Assembly (NCBI GenBank): GCA_964344765.1
Contig: CAYFOM010000030.1
Span: 1-55,388, forward strand
DNA from: JACNIZ01 sp964344765
GTDB lineage: Bacteria > Planctomycetota > UBA1135
DNA length: 55,388 nucleotides
Direction of reading: 5' to 3'
The translations under genes were made by a program, and so were the position numbers. Below, piece by piece: positions 34,595 to 42,461 of the stretch (position 1 is its first letter; every line of letters starts with the position of its first letter). The notes below the pieces were generated by a model. It was not told the origin of the DNA. It ran no database searches and saw only the letters and a program-made list of their open reading frames with translations.

Positions 34595-35074
34595 GTGGAC
34601 AAGATCAAAGAACTGCTCGCCACCTCCTGCGGCCTAGGCTACGCGCCGGTTGCATCTGGAACTTTCGGCACCTTGGGCGGCGTAGCGCTGGCCGCGCTGT
34701 TCGGCTGGACTTGGCCCGAGTACTACTTATGGCTGTGCATCGGCGCCGCCGCGCTGCTGACCTGGATCGGCACGCCGATCGGCAATTGGGCCGAGAAGCG
34801 CTACGGCCGCAAAGATCCCGGCGAGTTTGTGCTCGACGAGGTCGCCGGCTACCTAGTTGCTGCCGCCTGGATCAGTTTTTTGGGCTGGCCGCAACTGATT
34901 GCTGCATTTTTTGCCTTCCGTCTGACCGATATTGTGAAGCCGGCACCTGCTCGGCAAATGGAGAAGCTGCCCGGCGGCCTGGGCATCATGATGGACGACA
35001 TCATCGCCGGCCTGTGGGCCCTGGCTATCATGGGGGCTCTCTACCATTGGGCGCCCCAGCTCTTTACCCCCTAA
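34595..35074 (+). CDS. pgpA: Phosphatidylglycerophosphatase A
   Basis: A 159-residue membrane enzyme that removes phosphate from phosphatidylglycerophosphate to make phosphatidylglycerol. Motifs: GYAPVASGTFGTLGG, KDPGEFVLDEVAGYLVA, FRLTDIVKPAPARQME and GLGIMMDDIIAG, the last two holding the acidic residues of the family. Four hydrophobic segments. Starts with GTG 28 bp after the helicase stop, so it may be co-transcribed with it. Confidence 0.93.
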   Translation: MDKIKELLATSCGLGYAPVASGTFGTLGGVALAALFGWTWPEYYLWLCIGAAALLTWIGTPIGNWAEKRYGRKDPGEFVLDEVAGYLVAAAWISFLGWPQLIAAFFAFRLTDIVKPAPARQMEKLPGGLGIMMDDIIAGLWALAIMGALYHWAPQLFTP

Positions 35075-35156
35075 CGGATCCTCCTTCCGTCCTAGCACTC
35101 GATTGCGCGACAAAGAACACCTCGAAGAATCCGGCCCGGTCCGCACCCCTCCAGGG

Positions 35157-36521
35157 ATGACGCTGGCCACCCGGTTCACCGTAGGACTGGGGTTTACTGC
35201 GTTTGCGATCGCTTTAGTCGCCGGCTTTTTCTTACTGCAAGGCGCCGACGGCGTGCTGCGCGACAATACGCAGATCACGCAGGAACAAATGGCGGTCAAA
35301 ACCGCCGAGATGATTCAAGCCGGAGCGAATCCTGGGCCGATTTCGGGCAAGCCGCTTAAGGGACCTGCCGGCACCAGCGTGCAAACAGGCAAGGGAACGG
35401 TCAAAACCAATGATGGTGACCGTCAGGCCAAGTTGTTCCAGGTTGAAATTAAGAATGAAGACCCGGCATTGTCCGAACGCCATGTTTTGTTTGCGCCGGT
35501 TGAGACCAACGTCAGTGCAAAGGATGAGCTGCTGATCTTGATCGTTTTGGTTTGCGGCGGATTGGTTATCGGCACGATCATCTTTGGAGCCATAGCCGCG
35601 CGGAAAGTGGCCGAACCGCTGAAGTCGATGGTCGACGATGTGATGGCGATCAGCCGCGGTCGTCTCGATCGCAGAGTCCATGCCGAAGGCGCGGTGCAGG
35701 AAGTCGCATTCCTGGCGCGCGCGGTGGACCGCATGGTGCGCGACCTTGTTGTGGGGCAGCAAAACCAAGAGGCGTTGGATAAGCGTCGGCGTGAAACGGA
35801 GTCGTTGCGCGAGCTGCGACGAAACTTGCAGCCGCTGAGTTCGGATGCGCCGTTTGGATTCAAGGTTGAGACCTTGGTGGTGGAAGCCGAGGGTGCCGGC
35901 ACCGGTGACTTCGTCGATTCCCTGCAAGACGGCAACCAGCACAACACTTTGGCGGTTGGATCCACTGCCAATCGCGGCATGCCCGGCGCGCTGTTGATGG
36001 CGATGACCCGCGCCTACATGCGTGGCTGGATTTTGCAGGGCGTGTCGCCGGCCGAGGCTTGCGTCGGTACCAACGCGGCGTTGAACCGTGACTTGGCTAA
36101 GGGCTTGTATGCATCGGCGGTGGTGCTGAAGCTGGACCACGAAGCAGCCACCTGCGAGCTGGTTTCGGCCGGCCACAAAGCGCCGGCGATCAAGTGGGAC
36201 GCCGCCGCCGGCCAACTGCGCAAATTCCAGCCCAACGGCATTGCGCTCGGCTTCGATGAAGGCCCGATTTTCCGCAAATCTCTCGAAACCGTGGCCATCT
36301 CGCTGAAGCCAGGCGACTCGATTTTCTTGTTCTCGCCCGGCCTTTTCGCCTGCAAGAACCCCGACGGCAAGCAGCTGGGTGAATCCGGCGTCTATGCGCT
36401 GGCCAAGGTGGCGGTGGAAATGGGTCTCGAGGAGATGGAGAAGAAGCTGCGCTCCTTCCTGCGGGCCGACCCCGAGGGCGATTTGGCGTTCGCCCTGATG
36501 AGCAACATCAACCTCGAATAA
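35157..36521 (+). CDS. HAMP-SpoIIE-like protein, degenerate phosphatase
   Basis: A 454-residue membrane protein. TM1 (~10-30), an extracytoplasmic loop, TM2 (~125-150), a HAMP-like segment and a short coiled coil lead to a C-terminal PP2C/SpoIIE-type domain. The first metal motif GDFYD is GDFVD here (Asp251, Asp254). The second motif DVSGHG is replaced by GSTANRG (near 268-274) although the following MPGALLMAMTRAY is kept, and the usual downstream DG/E and DD motifs are missing or changed. The domain may therefore bind partners rather than dephosphorylate them. ATG 35157 was chosen; TTG 35103 is in frame. Linked to mazG by a 2-bp gap. Confidence 0.72.
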   Translation: MTLATRFTVGLGFTAFAIALVAGFFLLQGADGVLRDNTQITQEQMAVKTAEMIQAGANPGPISGKPLKGPAGTSVQTGKGTVKTNDGDRQAKLFQVEIKNEDPALSERHVLFAPVETNVSAKDELLILIVLVCGGLVIGTIIFGAIAARKVAEPLKSMVDDVMAISRGRLDRRVHAEGAVQEVAFLARAVDRMVRDLVVGQQNQEALDKRRRETESLRELRRNLQPLSSDAPFGFKVETLVVEAEGAGTGDFVDSLQDGNQHNTLAVGSTANRGMPGALLMAMTRAYMRGWILQGVSPAEACVGTNAALNRDLAKGLYASAVVLKLDHEAATCELVSAGHKAPAIKWDAAAGQLRKFQPNGIALGFDEGPIFRKSLETVAISLKPGDSIFLFSPGLFACKNPDGKQLGESGVYALAKVAVEMGLEEMEKKLRSFLRADPEGDLAFALMSNINLE

Positions 36522-36523
36522 AG

Positions 36524-36820
36524 ATGACCGAAGCCATCGGCTTGGCCGAATTCCAGCGCTTGATCGATGAGATCTATGGCGAAAAAGACCGCAACAGGGG
36601 CCTAGAGGGCACTTTTTTGTGGTTCCACGAAGAGGTGGGCGAGCTCACACGTGCGGTGCGGCGCGGCCATGATCGCGAAAACCTAGAAGAGGAATTTGCC
36701 GACGTGCTCGCCTGGCTGGTGTCGACGGCGTCCATCATGGGCGTCGATATGGAGGCGGCTGTGGAGCGCAAATACGGTGCTCAATTCCTCGAGCAGAGGG
36801 CAAAAAAAAAGAAGGGCTAA
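36524..36820 (+). CDS. MazG-like nucleotide pyrophosphohydrolase
   Basis: A 98-residue single MazG domain. Its core motifs are FLWFHEEVGELTRAV and EEFADVLAWLVSTASIMG, which hold the E-x-x-E and E-x-x-D metal ligands. Such enzymes hydrolyse NTPs or dNTPs to the monophosphate, as housecleaning or in stress signalling. The C-terminus is Lys-rich and is encoded over a run of nine A residues (36802-36810), a possible slippage site. It starts 2 bp after the SpoIIE-like gene. Confidence 0.87.
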   Translation: MTEAIGLAEFQRLIDEIYGEKDRNRGLEGTFLWFHEEVGELTRAVRRGHDRENLEEEFADVLAWLVSTASIMGVDMEAAVERKYGAQFLEQRAKKKKG

Positions 36821-36972
36821 TCTCACTGCCAAAGCCCCCTGGATGAATCCAATTCGGCAGCAGACCGCCCTTCTGCGTATTTGATGGAGGGAAGGGGGCA
36901 TAGGTTCCAAGATTTCCGGTAAATTCTGGAGGTTCCCCACCCGGGGTCCGGTCCCGTTCCTTGCCGTTCAAA

Positions 36973-37269
36973 ATGCCCGTAGATCCGCTTCACTCGGAAT
37001 GTCCGCACTGTCGTGCCAAACTTCAGGTCGATCCTATTTCCGGTTCGGTAGTTTCTTTTGAAGCACCGCCTGATTCCATGGACAAGGCGCGCAAGGAGGC
37101 GGAATCGAAGCAGCCGGCGCGGCGCAAAGATGCGTTTGAATCGGCGCTGAATGCCGAGCGCAACCGCGAAAAGAACCTAGACGACCTCTTTCGCAAAGCA
37201 GCGCAAAAGCAGCAGGGCAAAGAAGATGGGGGCAAGGCCGATAACCCGCTCGATGATCGCTGGCGTTAG
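36973..37269 (+). CDS. Small zinc-ribbon-like protein, function unknown
   Basis: 98 residues. A CPHC knuckle near the N-terminus (ECPHCRAKLQVDPISGSVV) resembles half of a zinc ribbon of the kind seen in small planctomycete and myxobacterial proteins. The remainder is a charged helix rich in Lys, Glu and Arg (NAEREREK-like, read as NAERNREKNLDDLFRKA) and probably a coiled coil. ATG 36973 was chosen over a TTG 12 nt earlier. I do not recognise a function. Confidence 0.65.
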   Translation: MPVDPLHSECPHCRAKLQVDPISGSVVSFEAPPDSMDKARKEAESKQPARRKDAFESALNAERNREKNLDDLFRKAAQKQQGKEDGGKADNPLDDRWR

Positions 37270-37297
37270 TTCAACGCCCTAAATCAAAATCACATCG

Positions 37298-37909
37298 ATG
37301 GATTTTCCAATCCTGCCACTGCCGTTTTGGGGCACCGGACCGCGTCATTGGCTGCACCGCAGCGTTTACGACGACGAGGACTTCTTTTTCCACGACCAGA
37401 GCGGCCGTTTGCTGGCTGCAGCAGGGTCTACCGCGATTCACGGCAAAAAGCTGTTTGGATTCATCCCGCTGACCAAAGGCGCCGACGTGCTGATTTCGGT
37501 CGCCGACGAAACCGGAAAATATTGGCCGACGGTCGGTTTTCATCAGCGCATCGGTGATCCGGTGCTGAGCGGCGGCTTGAAGCGCCAGCCGATGACCGAC
37601 GGCGAGGGTGGATTTGCCGGTGAGCTGAACTGGAACGGCAGCACTGGCCTTCTTTACAACGCCGACGGCTTGAAGTTGGGTTCGGTGTCGGCGCCCAACC
37701 CGCTGCGGCGGCAGTACCGTATCCACGGGCACGAGGGGCAGAAGCTATGCATGGTGACGATGGATAAGTACCGAGACTTGCCGGAATCCATTCCGTTGGA
37801 CCGTGAAAGCAAACCGACGGTGCTGAAGTTCGCCGCTGACCAAGGCTCAAGCATCGACGTACGGTTGTTGGCCGCTTGCATGCAGGTGATTCCTTTGATG
37901 AATGCCTGA
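37298..37909 (+). CDS. Possible LURP-one/Tubby-like beta-barrel protein
   Basis: A 203-residue soluble protein without signal peptide. Its strands with repeated short turns (DFFFHDQSGRLLAAAGS, TGLLYNADGLKLGSV, RIHGHEGQKLCMV) recall LURP-one-related/scramblase-like barrels, in which a lipid or peptide is held inside. The match is a pattern judgement only, and the protein may belong to another beta-rich family. It stands alone between the small zinc protein and the giant amidohydrolase. Confidence 0.5.
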   Translation: MDFPILPLPFWGTGPRHWLHRSVYDDEDFFFHDQSGRLLAAAGSTAIHGKKLFGFIPLTKGADVLISVADETGKYWPTVGFHQRIGDPVLSGGLKRQPMTDGEGGFAGELNWNGSTGLLYNADGLKLGSVSAPNPLRRQYRIHGHEGQKLCMVTMDKYRDLPESIPLDRESKPTVLKFAADQGSSIDVRLLAACMQVIPLMNA

Positions 37910-37963
37910 TCGGCGCCGCGGCTGAGCCGCCAGCAAGGTTCATTCGCCTCTTAGAATGGGCGG

Positions 37964-40900
37964 ATGTTTGCGCCACTGCTTTCAACGCTAGCCCTCGCGG
38001 TCGCCCCCCTCCAAGTGGACGCCGGTGCGCAGGATGGCAAGTTCCTGATCGAAAATCTGCGGGTTTGGCAGAACGGTCAGGTGTCCGAGCCGATGGACTT
38101 GCTGGTTCAGGATGGTTTGATCCTCGGCATGTTGCCGGCCGACGGCGAGATCACGCCGACCGGTGATTTCACTCGCATCGAAGCTGCTGAAGATTGGGTG
38201 GCTTATCCGGGTTTGATCCACGCCAATTACGGCGGCTCGTTTTTCCCCGAGCCGCAAAACCCCTACGCCGAAGATTCGTCCGACCCACGCACCGGACCGA
38301 TCCCGGCGATGGAATACGGCGATCGTCGCCAAATGCGCGGCTGGTCGCACGTGGCCGACTACCTCGATTGGCAAGCCGAAGACGCCGACGACTGGCGCGA
38401 CGCCGGCTTCACCGCTGGTCAGGTCTTGCCGCGTAATGGAATCATTCGCGGCCGCGCGGCGGTGATTTCGATGAACGGTTTGCCGTTGGGCGAGGCGTTG
38501 CTGCGGCGCGAAGGTCATCAGGTAATTGGTTTGTCATCGCGCGGCGGTTATCCCGGCACGCCGATGGGGGTGTTGGCTTATCTGCGCCAAGTGATGTTGG
38601 ACAACCAATTGGTCAACAGCGGCAACTTGCGCCGTTCCAGCGATCCCGATTTCGGCCAAATTGGTCCGGCAATCATCGTCGCCGATGGCCGTCGTCAAAT
38701 TGAAAACGCGTTGGATTTGCTGGCTGAGTTTGCCCCGGAGTTGGATGTGGTCATTCTCGGCGGTCGCGATGCTTGGTTGTTTAGCGATCGTTTGAAGGCG
38801 CAGAATGTTGCGGTGCTGTACAAGGCCGACTTCGGCGAGGCGATGGATTCGGAAGAGGATCTGGAAGTCAAGCCGGCAGAAGAGCGTCCGTATTGGCAGG
38901 AGCCGGCGGCGATTCGTGAGGTCAAGCGGCAAATCCATCATGAGCGCATTGAAGGCTTCATGAAGTTGCAGCAGTCCGGCGTGCAATGTGCGCTGGTTCC
39001 ACCGCCCGACGCCGACGATTGGGCCGATGCCTTTGAGCAATTCGTCGAAGCCGGCATGAAAGCCGACGATGTTTGGCGCGCCGCAAGTAGCGATGTCGCG
39101 CGCATCCTTGGATTAATGGACGCCGGCGAAGTGCGCGGCGGTGGCGGTGCGGACTTTGTCATCGTTGCTGGTGAATTGAACGCCGAAGCAGATTTCGCTT
39201 GGGTGTTCGCCGATGGCCGCGGTTGGGAGTTTGAGTTGGAAGAGGACTCCGGCGACGACGAGGAAGGCGAGGAGGAAGAAGGTGGTGAATCCGGCGAAGG
39301 CGCAGCGATGGACGGCGCGTGGCAGATCACCGTCGAAACGCCGATGGGCGATCAGGAGTTCGTCATCATTGTGAATCGGGCAGAGAACGAGATTGAAATC
39401 ACCGATGTGCTGGGCAACGAAACCGACCAAGCCAAAGGCGTGGGTTTTAAGGGTGATCGTTTGAAGTTCACCTATTTCGTCGAGGAGATGGAAATGGAGT
39501 TCACGTTGTTCGGTCGCGTCAAAGGCGATGCGATTAGCGGCAAGATGAACACCGATTTTGGGCCGGTGCCGATTTCCGGCGTGCGCTTGACTGGTGGTGA
39601 TTCCGGTGGCGACTCGGGTGAAGAACTAGCGGTTGCCGAGGATGCCGGCGAGCAAGCCGAAGGTGAGGGTGAAGAAGAGGGTGACGAAGAAGAGGAAGAC
39701 GTCGGCGTTGCCGTCGGTCACCCTGAATGGTTGGTGGAAACGCGTGAAGATCGAGTTGCCGCCAATCCGTACAGCGGCGATGTGCTGATTCAAGGCGGCA
39801 CCATTTACACGTTGGATGGTCAGGAGCCCTTCGTCGGTGATTTGCTGATTGAAAACGGCAAGATTACTGCGATTAGCGAAGGCGTCGGCAGCATTGATGT
39901 GCCGGGTCACATGGCGGTGTTTGTTGCCGATGGCTTGCACGTGGTGCCGGCGATGATCGATGCGCACAGTCACCTCGCGTTGGCCACGGTCAACGAAGGA
40001 AGCATGTCAATCACCGCCGAATGCCGCATTGCCGACATGTTGATGGCGCGCAACCACGGCATTTACCGCGCCGCTGCCGGTGGTACCGCGCTGGCGCAGT
40101 CGCTGCACGGTTCAGCCAACCCGATTGGCGGTCAAGCGGCGGTTTGGGAAATGGATTACTACGCCGATTCCATCGCCGAACTGCTTTACGACCCGGCGCC
40201 GTTGGGCATTAAGTTCGCGTTGGGGGAGAACGTCAAGCAGTCGAACTGGGATCGCTCCGGTTCGCGCTTCCCGAACACGCGCATGGGTGTGCAAGCGGTG
40301 TATCGCCGCGCATTCACCGCCGCGCAGGATTACTCGCGGCAGCGCAAGTTGCACGCCGACGGCAAACTGCCGACCTTCCGCCGCGACGTGCGTTTGGAGG
40401 TGCTGGCCGACATCTTGGATAATGTCATCCACATCCAATGTCACAGTTACCGCGCCGACGAGTTGCTGATGTTCATTGGCGTGTGCGAAGAATTCGGCAT
40501 TGAACGCCCGACTTTCCAGCACGTTTTGGAAGGCTTCAAAGTTGCTCCCGAACTTGCCAAATACGGCGCAATGGGTTCGTCGTTCGCCGACTGGTGGGCG
40601 TACAAAATCGAAGCTTACGACGCGATTCCGTGGAACCCAGGTTTGATGCACGACGCCGGCATGATTTCGTCGATCAATTCCGACTCGGATGATTTGATTC
40701 GCCGTTTGAACACCGAAGCCGGTAAGTCGGTGCGTTATGGCGAATATCCGTGGGATGTTGCGTTGAGCTTCGCAACGCTGAACGTGGCCAAGCAGCTGCG
40801 TATCGACGAACACCTCGGCTCGCTGGAAGTAGGCAAGGACGGCACCATCGCCGTTTACGACGCGCCGCCGTTGTCGACTTATGCGCGTTGTCGTTTGACC

Positions 40901-42457
40901 TTGGCTCGTGGCCGCACGCTGTTTGAGTGGAAGCCGAAGAACGATGAGCAGTGGCAGGAATACCGCGATGCCGTTGCCGCGTTTGCGGTGACCGCGCGTG
41001 AGCGCCAAGAAAAGATGGAGACGGCGGCTAAAGCCGAAGCTGAAGGTGGCGAAGATGAATCCGGCGGCGTTTTGGCCGAGGCGATCGATCGCAAGATGGA
41101 TGAAGACGCGCTAGCCGCCGAGTTGGCGCAATGGACCAAGCTTGGCCAAGGCCAGTCCTACTTGATTCGCAACGCTCAGATTCATTCGATGGCCGGCGAT
41201 GCCTACAAGGGTTGGGTACTGGTCAAAGACGGGTTGATTTCCAAGACTGACAGAGGTGAATTCCGCGGTCGTAAACCGGCCGGTGCCGTCGATGTCGATG
41301 CACGCGGCATGAATCTGTACCCGGGTTTCATCAACGGTTCCGATGTCACCGGTTTGTATGAAATCGGTTCGGTGCACGGCACCAACGACACGCGTGAAAC
41401 GGGTCAGGATCACCCCGATTTGAGTGTGGCAAGTTCGATCCACGCCGATTCGGCGCACCATCGCGTGACGCGTTTGAATGGTGTGACTCACGTGTTGGTA
41501 CGACCGAGTCGCGGACGCATTCGCGGTCAGGCGGCGCTGATTCAACTCGAAGGCGACACCACCGCCGAGATGATCGTGCAGCAGGATTTTGGTTTGGTCA
41601 TTGCCTTCCCGCGCGCGTCGGCGCCGGAGCTGGGCCAGCTGGGACGTGCTTTTGAACTCAGCGATCACCACTGCGACACTGCCGGAAAGATTGTTTACAG
41701 CATCGGCGAACCGGAGCAGGGTTTGACCCCGCGCGAGGGCGTCGAAATGCCGGAGAACGTCGACGAGTTGGATGACTGGTTTGACGACGCGCTGGATTAC
41801 GGCGAGCGTTTGGATGCGGTATCCGAACGCGGTGAACAGTTCCTCGATCGCGACCTGAAGATGGAAGCCTTGCTGCCGTACGCGCGAGGTGAAAAACCGG
41901 TGCTGCTGGAAGCCAACGACGCGATCACCATCATGGCGGCGCGTGCCTGGGCCAAGGATCGCGGGCTCGATGTGATCTACCTCGGCGCCAAAGAGGCGTG
42001 GAAGGTTGCCGGATACTTAGGCGCCGACGAAGCGCGCGTGGTGCTCGGTTCGGTGCATGATCTGCCGCCGCGCATCCGCGACCCATACGATTCGATCTAC
42101 CGCGCTGCGTCGGTGTTGAAAGCCGCCGGTTGCCACGTTGCACTGCGCACCAACAACCCCGAGGTCACGCGTAACCTGCCGTTCCAGGCGGCGACTGCCG
42201 CGGCTTGGGGGCTGGGGCGCGACGAAGCGCTGCGAGCTCTGACCTTGGGTGCGGCCGAGATTCTCGGTGTGGATCACGTCACCGGCAGTATTGAGGCTGG
42301 CAAATCGGCCAACTTCTTCCTGTGCAGCGGCGATCCGCTCGACTTCACCGGCCAGATTCGCCGCATGTGGATCGGCGGTCGCGAGATCGAAATGACCAGC
42401 CGCCAGACCGAATTGCGCGATCGATTTGCGGAACGCATCGAAAAGATGAAGAATTGA
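37964..42457 (+). CDS. Exported triple amidohydrolase fusion
   Basis: A 1497-residue exported protein with a signal peptide. Module 1 (~25-425) has amidohydrolase architecture but PGLIHANYGG where PGLIDxHxH is expected. An acidic linker, a ~95-residue beta domain (DGAWQITVETPMGDQEF to ~545) and a second acidic linker follow. Module 2 (~605-1010) is complete: His668/His670 (DAHSHL), His827, His853 and Asp907 (NSDSDD). Module 3 (~1065-1497) again lacks the His pair (PGFINGSDVTG). One active metal centre flanked by two inactive copies is inferred. TAGAAT ends 6 nt before the ATG. Substrate unknown; imidazolonepropionase/dipeptidase-like. Confidence 0.82.
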   Translation: MFAPLLSTLALAVAPLQVDAGAQDGKFLIENLRVWQNGQVSEPMDLLVQDGLILGMLPADGEITPTGDFTRIEAAEDWVAYPGLIHANYGGSFFPEPQNPYAEDSSDPRTGPIPAMEYGDRRQMRGWSHVADYLDWQAEDADDWRDAGFTAGQVLPRNGIIRGRAAVISMNGLPLGEALLRREGHQVIGLSSRGGYPGTPMGVLAYLRQVMLDNQLVNSGNLRRSSDPDFGQIGPAIIVADGRRQIENALDLLAEFAPELDVVILGGRDAWLFSDRLKAQNVAVLYKADFGEAMDSEEDLEVKPAEERPYWQEPAAIREVKRQIHHERIEGFMKLQQSGVQCALVPPPDADDWADAFEQFVEAGMKADDVWRAASSDVARILGLMDAGEVRGGGGADFVIVAGELNAEADFAWVFADGRGWEFELEEDSGDDEEGEEEEGGESGEGAAMDGAWQITVETPMGDQEFVIIVNRAENEIEITDVLGNETDQAKGVGFKGDRLKFTYFVEEMEMEFTLFGRVKGDAISGKMNTDFGPVPISGVRLTGGDSGGDSGEELAVAEDAGEQAEGEGEEEGDEEEEDVGVAVGHPEWLVETREDRVAANPYSGDVLIQGGTIYTLDGQEPFVGDLLIENGKITAISEGVGSIDVPGHMAVFVADGLHVVPAMIDAHSHLALATVNEGSMSITAECRIADMLMARNHGIYRAAAGGTALAQSLHGSANPIGGQAAVWEMDYYADSIAELLYDPAPLGIKFALGENVKQSNWDRSGSRFPNTRMGVQAVYRRAFTAAQDYSRQRKLHADGKLPTFRRDVRLEVLADILDNVIHIQCHSYRADELLMFIGVCEEFGIERPTFQHVLEGFKVAPELAKYGAMGSSFADWWAYKIEAYDAIPWNPGLMHDAGMISSINSDSDDLIRRLNTEAGKSVRYGEYPWDVALSFATLNVAKQLRIDEHLGSLEVGKDGTIAVYDAPPLSTYARCRLTLARGRTLFEWKPKNDEQWQEYRDAVAAFAVTARERQEKMETAAKAEAEGGEDESGGVLAEAIDRKMDEDALAAELAQWTKLGQGQSYLIRNAQIHSMAGDAYKGWVLVKDGLISKTDRGEFRGRKPAGAVDVDARGMNLYPGFINGSDVTGLYEIGSVHGTNDTRETGQDHPDLSVASSIHADSAHHRVTRLNGVTHVLVRPSRGRIRGQAALIQLEGDTTAEMIVQQDFGLVIAFPRASAPELGQLGRAFELSDHHCDTAGKIVYSIGEPEQGLTPREGVEMPENVDELDDWFDDALDYGERLDAVSERGEQFLDRDLKMEALLPYARGEKPVLLEANDAITIMAARAWAKDRGLDVIYLGAKEAWKVAGYLGADEARVVLGSVHDLPPRIRDPYDSIYRAASVLKAAGCHVALRTNNPEVTRNLPFQAATAAAWGLGRDEALRALTLGAAEILGVDHVTGSIEAGKSANFFLCSGDPLDFTGQIRRMWIGGREIEMTSRQTELRDRFAERIEKMKN

Positions 42458-42461
42458 TGCC

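Noticed and set aside
35232..36215. Long minus-strand open frame of 327 codons across the SpoIIE-like gene
   Set aside because: Low hydrophobic content, high His/Arg, no family motif. An antisense shadow of a GC-rich gene.
36802..36810. A9 run in mazG as programmed frameshift site
   Set aside because: It lies within the last few codons, where slippage would change only the Lys-rich tail. No alternative domain follows in the shifted frames.
40112..41008. Minus-strand open frame of 298 codons inside the amidohydrolase gene
   Set aside because: Same antisense pattern as above; the plus-strand frame carries the metal-site motifs.
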